From Klebsormidium nitens (Eukaryota > Streptophyta > Klebsormidiophyceae > Klebsormidiales > Klebsormidiaceae): a stretch of DNA of 64,000 bases. Under the pieces are notes generated by a model, which saw nothing but the letters and a program-made list of their open reading frames with translations, ran no database searches and was not told where the DNA came from. A program made the position numbers and the translations under genes. This document shows, piece by piece, positions 44,715 through 64,000 of this stretch. The DNA is taken from NCBI GenBank assembly GCA_000708835.1, contig DF236965.1, positions 334,364 to 398,363 on the forward strand, given 5' to 3'. The first letter of the stretch is position 1. The number at the start of each line of letters is the position of its first letter.

Positions 44715-47175
44715 CTGGAATAAAGAGACGAGATCGGACTGAGATACATCCTCCTTCTCAGCATAAATCCATGCACTTGATCAAGTTTGAATGTGAGCTA
44801 AGCAAGGTGGAGATCGATCTTCGGGAAAAATTTGGTAAAATTTCAATCGTAAGGAGGGAAATGTTTCTCCAAAGTAAAATTGCAAAATGTACCCTTCTTA
44901 CAAAAAACCTTTTTGTGGTGCGGAGGCTGCTGACCTTGTAACCAGAGTGGGACCTCACACTCGCAATATTCCAATTTGTATTCCACTATTCCGTTTAATC
45001 AAACTGCTCAAGTCCGGGAAGGATATGGTAGATTGACTTTCTTTTCTCTCACTGATGAGCAGAGAGAAGAAAATGCTCCGCTCAGAAACACCTTGCTGAG
45101 TGCACAGTGCCTGTTCAAAAAATCGTCACGAATAGTCACATGCACAATTGCCTGAGCCTATTTCTTTCCCTTTCTTGTTAATCACCATAGCCAGAAAGTG
45201 GATCTATCTTGCTAAGCCGTGGTTCTCAGCAGATTTCTTACACTCAGCCCCTTCTCAATCAATCTAACGTTGCTACTTTTGCTCATCAACGCCCTGCCAA
45301 TTCTGAGCGCTCAAACTCCTTGACACATAACGCGGCGCCTCGGCTCTCAAGTCTCTGCGTAGCCAAACGGATCAAAAGTGGCTTTTGGCAAACCCCTCTG
45401 CTTTCAAGCTGAAGTCTCCTGAGCGCGCTGCGTTCATGGAAGATGAGAAAGGAAAGCATGCAGGAAAATTTCACTAGGTTCGAGATAATTGCACGGATTT
45501 GAAGGCGCGGATCCTAATGAGAGACGCAGCTTTGTTGCCTTGCATTCCAGAACAGGGTCAGTGTCTCACCTTGGCGGCAAAGTCGAATGTAGCCATATTG
45601 ACCAGGCAACCACTTCCAAACAGACGCCCAAAGCTCCTCAACCTCAGGTTTTGCTCTTCAAGCCCCCTCTCCGTGATCCAACCGAAGATTTGAAATCACA
45701 CCATCTAATGCTGGTTTCAGACTGAACACTTGCGCGCAGGAATATCACATCACGGGTCTGGTGTCGATCCTCAACAGCTAAATCTCAAGCAGTGCCCGGA
45801 CACGTGTGCCAATCAGATCCGGCCCTCGAAACATCTCGTATCAGAAGGCTTGCGCATGTTTTGCAGATTCGCAAGCCAACATCGGCTTCAACTAGTGCTT
45901 CTACCAAGCTATCTGCCAGTGCAGAGATTTCACTACCTTTGGTAGCCTGCGCAGTACGATGCTGACATTCAGGTTGTGAAAGCTCGTCAGCCGACGAGCA
46001 AGATTCTGCCTTAAAGCATACAAATAAGGTGGCGCCGACTGTGTTCTCTGCTAGCCTAGCTCAGACTAAGGAGTGGAGCAGTGTTTGAGAATTCGTCATC
46101 GAGCTTCTGATGGATCCAAATTGGTGGACGCTTCTCTTCATTAGCGGCCACATTAATCGAACGCGCAAATATGACTCAGAGCGAGTACTCCGAGTCAAAT
46201 GAAGGCCTAAGAAAAGTAGTCCGCCTTTCAGTCGTCTCAGTCTAGGCCTTTGGCCACTAAGATGCTACTTACAATTAATCTGAGTGTGCATATTTGAGCG
46301 CACGGCATGGAATTAGGAACGACAAGGCCAGGTCGGCTTCCGATGTTCAGGCTTCATATATGCACATCCGCTGCATCTCATGAGAGTCCAACGCTTGTAT
46401 AAAATTCATGCGTTCAATTGGCAGATGCCATGATGCCGGCCTAGAGCTGATAGACTGCAGATATAGGTACTCATGGGACGAACTGAGTTGATGACAGTAA
46501 GTCAATATAGCCCGGTAGCTGCATATCTTCATCTGGAGCTGCAGCTCATGCGCAGTGCATTCAATGCATGTATACGATTTTAAATTGCCTCATGAAACGA
46601 AGAAGCATCATCCTAAGATGCAGGACGCATGTCTTCGCTCAAATATACGCATGCATGTAACCATCCAGGCTGAACCTGATCCAGAAACTCGCGCATGCAC
46701 CTTGACTTAGCACTGCAGACACTTCGACGTAAAGCAAAGATTATACCGTACCATAATGTCCATGCCCATAGGCGACTCTTCAACGTCATCGAAGTATAAG
46801 GGTCCGTGTCCGACCCGTGTTCAAATATACCGACCCGTCTCTTCAATGTTATAGAAGGAGGGTCAGGGACCCAGGTTCAATCCACAGGTGCACCAACCTA
46901 TACCAGTCCGGTCAATCCCTGCGTGAATCGTCAGAACTGGATCTAATGTATGTTCCGTGTGCAGAATACACAGCAATCACTTTTGACATACAACTACCTT
47001 TCATGCCCTATACCTAAGGTACAAAGAAAGGAATAACATCGCAACGGCAAAGTGCAGTAGCTACCTCGGACTAGGTATATGCACACTCCCAACACATACT
47101 TTGCAACGAACAATCTGTACACTAAACTACGACAATACGAAAAAGAACTCTACGCATGACCAGGCGCTGCCAAAC
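44715..47175. other. Intergenic or upstream region of MYND gene 1
   Basis: The missing 5' exon or exons of the MYND gene may lie here, but I cannot pick them out. A two-copy tandem repeat occurs at 46773-46895. No RNA gene or mobile element is supported. Confidence 0.35.
46773..46895. repeat. Two-copy imperfect tandem repeat, period about 63 bp
   Basis: Units start CGACTCTTCAACG at 46773 and CGTCTCTTCAATG at 46836, and each ends in a related GACCC...TTCAA stretch. The second copy ends in GGTTCAATCC, which resembles a Pol III B box, but no matching A box or tRNA fold is present. Confidence 0.45.
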
Positions 47176-50100
47176 TCAGACTGCGGAAACCCTTGCTTTC
47201 TTCGCCGCTGCCTTGACACCTTGGCACTCGGGCTTGTGCGCCTTCCAATGAGCTTTCTACACAAAAGAGAGGAAGCTCTTGCTTAGACGACAGGATGCTA
47301 GCAAAAAGAGCGCTTTTCGTCCACAGAAATATCCACGCACATAAGGCGGTTTCTCCGTCAGAGAATCAAGAAAGCAGACTGGCATCAGATCTGTTCCGCT
47401 TCGAAGCCGTAGTGTTATTCGTTCTCAAATGGACCAACGGCTTTCGGACTGCTTATCTCAGAGGAAATCTCAGACGGCAGCTCGCTTCTTGTCAGAACAA
47501 AAGCGCGATCCCCCGCTGCACTGCGTGTATTCTCACTGGTTCATCGCGCAACGACGTACAGAACTCTGGCCACCTTGACAAAAAACATGCAAGACCGGTC
47601 CGCAAATGCCCTCTCCTATCTCCAGCTAGACCTTCGAGCGGAATGACTGTTGAAACTAACTGAACTTGGAGAGACGAGGACACCTCCAGCAGATGTCTGT
47701 TCATTCTTCAATCTTTGAGATACTTCTGACCCTCTGAAATTCTGGACGTTTCTCCTATACGCAGTCTCGCCTTGAATCGCACATGAAGCAACGCCTAGCG
47801 GTCGGCTTCGCAATCCGCAGACGGAATTGTGTCCCCAAAGCGGGTCTTAAATCACGAAAGTCCAGCCCAGCCTCGTAGCGAAGAAGCAAAGTAGCAAAGA
47901 AGAAACGATCCGGGTCGGGAGTCTGATCTAATCGGGGCACCTCACTTCCATTATGGTGACGTCACTGTGGGAGGGCGACAAGGGGAAAGGCTTGCCTGGC
48001 AGTCCTCGTCGCAATACTGAACGGTCTTGCACGCGCTGCACTTCTCGAGCCTGCCGCGCTTCATCTCGGCGACCTCCTGGTAGCAATCCTGTCGCCAAGG
48101 TCGCCGTGAACGAGCGTCAGTACTGATGGTGGAACTTGACAGGTGTCACAAGCAGGAGGCAAACGGCAGGTTTACCCGTGCCTCCAAACCTGCGTGACAC
48201 TGTCGGGAATCCATCCATCGCGCACTACCAGTCAGATCGCTACCACCAAGGACTGATGTAGCAGCACGCAGCCTTGTGAATGCACGTTTATGGCTCCAAA
48301 CCAACAGAGCTGGTGCCGTCTTTTTGATCACACCTAACCCAAGAAAAACCCTTTGCCAAAGCTGTCGACAAGAACAGATCCTATAATTCTAAAACCGTTT
48401 TGGCCCAAATTTCGCGCAAAAGAAGCACCAGCAAGTAGTCTGCTGATTCCGGAGATGCTGAACCTTACTCCTCAGACGTGAGCCAGTCCCGCGGACCCAG
48501 GCAACCGCCGCTCTACTCAATCTTCAATGTCCAGCCCAGCAACTCCCGCAGTGAAGACTGACCTGCTGCAAAGAGGCATTCTGACTGAAAAAGGATTCAA
48601 ACCTGCTTTCTGCCTCGAGCTCACTCTCTGACTTGAAAGAGTCGAACCTGCTTCTGACCGAGACAGCCCTCACCGGATAGCTGCACTCCTTGAGCCCAAA
48701 CTCCGCTGCAAACAAGGCCCACAGCCCCCGTGACAGCCGCGGCAGTTCCGGGACCCAGTCCAACGACCCGACCCACCCCCCCTCCCGTTCGCAAAACTCC
48801 GCAAAGCGCTGCGAGGCCTTCTCGGCCCGCCTCACTTTCACGACGAACTGAGCGTCCTTGCATTCGTACAGTTTCCGGACGACGGACCTGCGCTTCTCGG
48901 CGTCCGAGCCGGCGCTCTCGGCCACTGAGGCGAGGACACGTGTCAGCTGCTCGGCCGCCTGGCGGGTGTCCGCATAGGCCTTCCGCTTTTTGGAGTTCAT
49001 TGCGCGGAATGCGGCGGAGACTTGCGTAGTGGTGTCGTCGGGGCGCATCTTCCCAGCGCGGAAGTCGGTGCAGTGATCGTACCTGTCAGATGTGGCGCCT
49101 GTTATGCAAAGGGAATGACCGTGTTTCTCAAATCCTGTCAGCATGAACGAGAGCCGCTGTTCGTCGACCCTCGTACACTCAAACATATGACCCTAGGTTC
49201 GAAGTTCGTATACATCTACTTTCTAGCACGAGACAAATAGACCCCGTTGGTACACAAGAAAACTCGCAGTATCACGGATGCCAGTCAGCAGACTCCAGAT
49301 GGAGACCTGCTTGAGGCCAGACCATAGCAACAAGAAAATTCACAAAAAGCAGATCGTACCTGTCCTCGAAGGGCGCAGAAAATAGTTTGTACTCTCTGCT
49401 GAGGAGCGCCAGCAGTGCTTCCGCTTCGGTCAGCAGCGCACCGCCCGCAATCTCCGGGTCTCTCGAAAGGAGGGCGAGCGCCTCAAGCGCCTCCGCGAGC
49501 AACTCAGCATGTCCTTTCGCTTCCCCCTGGTTCTGATCGACCACTCCATCTCGCCAAAGAGGTTAACGCCCCCGCTCCCTTTCAGCGCATCCACCGCCTC
49601 GTTCACCAACCGCGAGCGCTGGACCGCGGTGGGGAACGAGATGCTGCCACGTGTCTCTGACACGTCACCATCCGTGGGCTCCTGGACGGCGGTGAAGATC
49701 CAGGGGGGTGTGTCGAGCTGCCGGGGACTTTCCCAGGGGAGACTGCCAACGACGATCGGCGCCGATTCCCAGAGGAACCCTTTAGAAAGGGGTTGCTGCG
49801 GAGTGCTCGGAGAGCTGGGACCGAGGCTCCGCTTCTCGTGCAGTTTCAGGATCTCGAGACAGGACACCCAGGCGAGCTTGAGCGGCCAGTACTCGTCCTC
49901 CAGCGAACGCTCACCCATCAGGCGCGGGAGAAACTTCAAGAACGCCTTCTCGTTGCTTCCGAGGGGTTTCTCCCCGTACTTGAAACAAAAGCGGAGGAGC
50001 TTCAGGATCTGGCCCAAGTCGCACGGGCTCATCGACATCGCCTGTCCCGGCGCCCGCGCCAGAAAGCGCTCCCCCAAACTCTGTAGCGCCTCGTCGCTCA

Positions 50101-50488
50101 CTCTGGAGATGCAATGGGCGCAGTCAAAGAACGTGAGAAGCAGGCTGAAGCTCTCGTCCCGCGGGCAAACCTCCTCCCCCCTCTCGTCGTAAAACTCGTC
50201 CCACCCGTCGTTGGCCTCGAGGAATGACATCAGCGCGGCCGGAAGGCCCGCGTCGAGCAGCGTCTCTTTTGTGCGGTCCATCCAATTCAGGCGCCGGAGG
50301 TCGACGAACGCGGTCCGCCTCTCCCGGCTACTGCCGCATTGCAGCTTTCGGACGAGCTCTTGCTGGAAGGCTGAGGTGTTGCGATTGGCAGCGTAGAACG
50401 GAAAGTACTTATCAGCTCCGGAGCGTTTCGCTCTCTCGCGGCCTTCAGCCATGAGCCCAGCGAGGTAGGCTCGTTCAATGGGATCCAT
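47176..50488 (-). CDS. MYND zinc-finger helical-repeat protein 2 (one frame break)
   Basis: Four minus-strand exons: 50488-49360, 49082-48674, 48088-47996 and 47256-47176. The ATG at 50488 begins MDPIERAYLAGL; the stop follows AKKARVSAV. About 500 residues of alpha-helical sequence precede a C-terminal MYND finger built across three exons: CSYP | DCYQEV, CSACKTVQYCDEDCQ, then KAHWKAHKPEC. The third intron starts with GC rather than GT (CAG|GCAAGC) and ends in AG. In exon 1 the frame moves near 49540, between GGVNLFGEMEW and NQGEAKGHAELLAEALEAL, as if one base were missing; all later phases agree only if that is so. The rest looks intact, so this may be a sequencing error in a live gene. Intron 1 has 13-bp direct repeats across both splice sites. 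Confidence 0.72.
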
Positions 50489-52478
50489 CCTAGGGCTTGT
50501 TGGTGCGGCCAGTGACCCACCGACCCCGACTTCTTTCCTGGAAAATGACTTGAGTGCTGAGTTTTCGAGTTTTGAGGCATTTTGTGAATCAATCACGCAC
50601 TGCGGACTCAGATACCGACGTTGGCTGGTGGGGTCAAGAATGGAGGTCAGCCAGAGTTTTCCAGCAGGGCGGGCAACTGACATATGTATCACCAAAGAAA
50701 GATACTTGCATTGCAAAAGCGGTGGGAGTTTGTGGCCCAGATGGCTTTGAAAAATGTGCCACAGGCTCAACACTTATGCATTACAGTGCGATGTGGGCGT
50801 GGGGCTGAAAACAGGACTCCAATGTTTGACTCACGGATGATTTCCAGACAGATGCAATGCAGCCAGCAGGCTTTTTGTTTGCCCCCCATCTTATTCTGCA
50901 CATCACTTAACTTCCAACTTCTTTATTCTGCTCATACACCAGTCTCTAGATCTGGTGAGTAGGGTGAGATTTCAAGATACAATCTGGCATTGGATCACTG
51001 GAGGTCGTTGCACTTGTGCTCATCAAAGAACTAGAGTGAGATTAGACTTAAATACTTTTTGGCCTTAGCAATGCAAAAGCTTTTGAATGGCTGCTCTTGA
51101 GTGAAACGTTGTATTCGCATTATGCATGCTCCTTTCGTCCTTAAGGTTCCCGACAAAGAAACAATTAGTCCAGATCAAGCCGGGTTCATCAAAGACAGAG
51201 CCGATTTCCAGAATGTGTCCGCTAAGATTTGAGCCAGCACACTGGTTAGCTGGTTGGCTGAAGCATGAGACCATAATCGGTCCAACACTGCATTCCCTTC
51301 AAAGCAGAGTCATTCAACAAAACAGGGCGATAGCCAATGCAATCAGCATCTTAATTGCGGAATGCGCGTCTGCAAGCAGAAAAGAGGATTCTATTCTTCT
51401 CACTTTGTATCTCGTACGTCAGCGGGCGTGAAATCCTCATAAAGAGGCCGAATGCTCCATTGTTGGGACTACAAACCTCAGCCGCCAAGGGGCTTGGTGA
51501 AGAGAGTTCTTTTGATTACCTGCACCTGTAAGGCGCATTCCGGATACACTCAGCTTCAACTGGCGCCACCACCTAATTCACCTCTCCCAGATTCCCGTTC
51601 AATATTGCCTGCCCTGGTGGTTTAACTTTAAGGGTAGAAGGGGTGGGACCTCTAGCTGGAGTTCAGATCTGGAAAGCTGGATTTCAAGCTGATGCCAATG
51701 GGTACTGGGTATTGGGTGGCGACCCATCCCGTTTCTTGAGCCGTACGCAAGCATCTGGCAAGCACCGCCTCTTTCTAAACGAAATAGTACGGCTACTTTA
51801 ACCCGAGTTGTCGGTTTGAAGACCTGCCTTCTGCAAATGCCGTCTGGTGCCGTCCTTCAGTTTCCGTCGTGGCCATGGGCACGCATCTTGCTCTGCAGAG
51901 GGAGTGCTCATTCGACGGCGAGCACCCCAAGGCGTGAGTCCTCGCTAGCTGTAATATGAGAATGTTGTCGCACATGCGCTCGACTGTCTTTATTGAGCAG
52001 GTACATGGGAAGATCCACCACGACACCCCTTATTCTTCCGATCGCGTGATTCTGAAATTAGCACAGCCTATCTGAACCATTGTGGGTATGCATTTCAGTG
52101 TTCGAAGGCACATGGTCTTAACCAATGGGAATCCAGAACACGCTTCAAAGATGCATAAACTCATTGATATGGTCACAGATGGAATTCTCGGAAGACTGCC
52201 GTCCAACCAAAAATGGAATGAAACGAGACTTGTGGAGGCATTGTAGAAGAAGCTCCAAGCTCTTGAGACTTGATACATATGCATCCCAAATGAGATTCAA
52301 AGCTAGAGCAAGGAAGGTCTGTGCATGGACGCACACATGGGCATCAAGCACGGAGAGGCTGGCACTCTTTGGCTTCCATGCCATGAACATCCGCTCCAAA
52401 GCTACGCTATCCTTTTGGACCTCCCAATCTGATTCATTGTATTCAAAAAAGCCTCTTCGGGTTTCTTTTGACGTCTCT
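50489..52478. other. Intergenic region
   Basis: It lies between the MYND gene 2 start and the phosphoglucomutase 3' end. A plus-strand ATG at 51873 opens a short frame with a GT donor, but the spliced product would be only 35 residues. No other supported feature. Confidence 0.4.
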
Positions 52479-61836
<9,358 letters not shown>

Positions 61837-62472
61837 TGCAGAGATATTAGGAGCTGCAATGTGAAGCAAGACGGTTGATACTTTATTTTCGTCTGATTAT
61901 GCTCGTGATGTGAAAGACGCAAGAGGTGTCATCAAGTAACGTAGATACATCCTGTGGTTGTCACTGCCACACGTTACAGTTGCATGCAAAAAAAAGGCCG
62001 CACGATCGAATCAGCGCAGGCCAGTTAGTGCATTCAGAAGCATCAACGCATGCACAACAGATATCCAAGGAAATTGTATGATGTATGAAAGGTCTCCACC
62101 TGTGAGGTGTTGTATCCTTTCAGGCTGCAAGGAATTGTTTTGAAAGAGGTTGCATTATGGATTCAGGTCACAAACTTCAGTGTCTCACAATCCAGATGAT
62201 CCCTTACATGCAACAAGCTGATTGAAGCAAGAGAGTACAAGAGAGGCTTACATTTCAGCGGGGCTTGATGCGAAGGTGACAGGCGCTACACTCTCTCTCC
62301 TCCTCCTCCAGAATTGGCGGACAAAGTGAATACAAAGAAGTTCTCTTGTTGCTTGCTTTGAAATTAGCAAGCACAACACACACACACACATACACGAGGG
62401 AATGGCAAATGAATTGGCAAGCGTGCTCGTGGAGCTACAGAAGTCAGAGGCAGAGTGCTAGGAAAAAGTCGC
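61837..62472. other. PGM upstream region and retroelement flank
   Basis: It contains the phosphoglucomutase promoter and 5' UTR and the 3' side of the DIRS-like element. A short CA dinucleotide run lies at 62372-62391. No TATA box or element terminus is clear. Confidence 0.4.
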
Positions 62473-64000
62473 CTAAGCTAAACGGGCTTCCCGCTCGAAG
62501 CGCTGAAGCTCGGACAAAGACACACCGGGCTGAAGGCCTAAAGAACGAGTGACAGCGAGGCGTGCCTGTAAGCGTGTCACTACGTAGCCATCCTTGGCGC
62601 GCTCGGAGCGCCAGCCGCCGTGCTCCTTGAAGAGACGATCAGGGACGTCGACATTGGCCGCGCGCGTCGCGCCCCCGCGGCGACCTGAGTGCGTGGCATA
62701 CTGGTCAGGGTCGAGGCCGAGAAGAAGCGCCGCCTCCTTGAACCACGAGTTCACCGTGTGGTAGGAAGGGCAGCTGCTGCAGACGCGCTGACCAACAGGA
62801 GAAGAAACGATATTCCGGATGAGGCCACCCGGCCCTTCTGAAGCGTAGCAGCCGAAATGAATCAGACGCTCGACTAGCTGCACGACGCAGCGATCGCCTC
62901 CCACCCGGGAAATCAGGACCCAGCGGCCCTCGCGATATTGATCCGTCTTAGATTTCTCGAGAAAACACTCCATGTGCGAAGACTCGAAGCGGATCTCCTG
63001 CCACTGAACTGTCATCAGGTCGGAAAAACGAAAGAAACCCGCGTAGCAAAGGGAGATAGCAGCGAGCTTCATGGCAGAAAAGAGATCGGCGCCCGGGGCC
63101 AAGAGCCACGTGTCGAAAAGGCGGAACACGTGCGACGCTAGCAAGGGTTTCTTCTGATTCTTGCCCTGAACGAGAGTCCGGCGCGCAATCTGTCGAGTCA
63201 TAGCGACCATTGGGTGTTCTGTAGGGGAACGAAAGCCAGCTATCGAGTGGTGAAAGAAGATAGCGCCGGAGCAGGTAAGGACGGGGCTCGGAGTCTTAGC
63301 AGACCTCAGCAAAAGCGTGAAATACAAAGCGACAGTAAGCGGAGAGGCCGGAAGGAACGGAACGCCGCGAGCCTGGCAGAATGACTTAAAGCGTTTCCAA
63401 TGGCCGCTGTATGTCGAAACGGTACCCGCAGCGCGCGATTGGGACGCGCGTGCGCGCAGTTCGGACAGGAGACTGGAAAGAAGAGGATCGTCGGCTGGCA
63501 GGCCGGCGTCCGCAAGCGACCAAGCGTGCTGACCAAACACGTCTGCAGAGAAATAAAAGAGAGATTAGAAGCAGCGGAGAATGGCTCACCGGAGAACGGA
63601 ATCTCGAGAGTGAACACAGAGCAGAGCGGGAACCCGTGCCCGAAGAAGGAACCCGCGGAACCACGACCGGAACGGAGTGTATCCGGACCCATAGGAAAAC
63701 GGACGGAACGCCGGATGAACGGAGCCCAACTGGAACCGGAACGAAGGAGCGGCCACCAGAACTGGCCAGGCCAGTCCAAAACTACGAGGACAATATCTGC
63801 GAGAGCTTCTAAAGCATGCTGAAGGACGCGGGGAACTAGCTTGGGCGGTGGAAAACAGTAACAGCGGAGGCCGGACCAGGACTGGGCGAAAGCGTTCGCG
63901 CCGCGCGCGCGCGGCGTCCAGAGCTCAGAAAAGAAAGCTGGCAGAAGGGCGTTATGCTCGCTAGCGAAGCAATCGATGTCGAAGGGTCCTAGTTGCTGAA
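62473..64000 (-). mobile_element. DIRS-like retrotransposon, RNase H end and tyrosine recombinase
   Basis: The open frame enters from the window's right edge on the minus strand. From 64000 to 63590 it reads LGPFDIDCFASEHNALLPAF, FAQSWSG, FPPPKLVPRVL and DWPGQFWWPLL, the C-terminal RNase H-like part of DIRS-type pol. A 47-base GT-AG segment (63589-63543) with a good pyrimidine tract then joins, in phase, to 63542-62473: a tyrosine recombinase of 356 codons. Its core has the arginine in YAGFFRFSDL, the box II HxxR in ATHSGRRGGAT, then EHGGWRSERAKDGYV with the likely nucleophilic tyrosine. DIRS elements integrate through this recombinase instead of a DDE integrase. The reverse transcriptase and left terminus lie outside the window. 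If the 47 bases are not an intron, the two parts are separate frames. Confidence 0.82.

Noticed and set aside
46865-46885. GGTTCAATCC as a tRNA B box
   Set aside because: No matching A box and no cloverleaf can be drawn around it.
51873-52050. Short plus-strand two-exon frame starting MGTHLALQRECSFDGEHPKA
   Set aside because: It has a plausible donor and acceptor, but the product would be only 35 residues and resembles nothing I know.

Overview
The window is nuclear DNA of a photosynthetic eukaryote. Every gene is split by GT-AG introns, exons are GC-rich, and the gene content is plant-like: a root-cap-domain secreted protein, a peroxisomal 4-coumarate:CoA ligase-like enzyme, and plant-type phosphoglucomutase, VPS2 and U2 snRNA. 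My best guess is a streptophyte green alga close to Klebsormidium. That is an inference from gene style; I ran no search.

Layout. 231-2700 (+): 3' part of an ESCRT-III VPS2/CHMP2 gene. 4274-7692 (-): six-exon secreted Cys-rich protein with a Root_cap domain. 8882-9376: small foldback element. 9901-15807 (+): nine-exon acyl-CoA synthetase ending in the peroxisomal signal SKL. 16809-28122 (-): eleven-exon telomerase reverse transcriptase (TERT), predicted at about 2,292 residues, roughly twice the usual size. 28845-33291 (+): five-exon LCAT-like lipase/acyltransferase. About 34090-34800: decayed class-3 lipase. 35082-36059 (-): intronless membrane protein of unknown family. 36409-36710: MITE-like element. 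37830-41417 (+): Copia-type LTR retrotransposon with two 320-bp LTRs, a 5-bp target duplication, a duplicated gag-protease block and an assembly gap. 41968-44714 and 47176-50488 (-): two helical MYND zinc-finger genes, both with reading-frame breaks. 52479-61836 (-): 18-exon cytosolic phosphoglucomutase with a U2 snRNA gene inside intron 10. 62473-64000 (-): end of a DIRS-type retroelement (RNase H plus tyrosine recombinase) running off the window.

The genes do not form a pathway; this is an ordinary mixed eukaryotic neighbourhood. The features most worth following are the oversized TERT with large low-complexity insertions (including one of about 290 residues between motifs B' and C), the repeated occurrence of decayed copies of exon edges inside introns (VPS2 and the LCAT-like gene) together with an intron bounded by 13-bp direct repeats, and two retroelements with unusual expression or priming features. 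All exon joins given were checked for phase by hand, but none is supported by transcripts.
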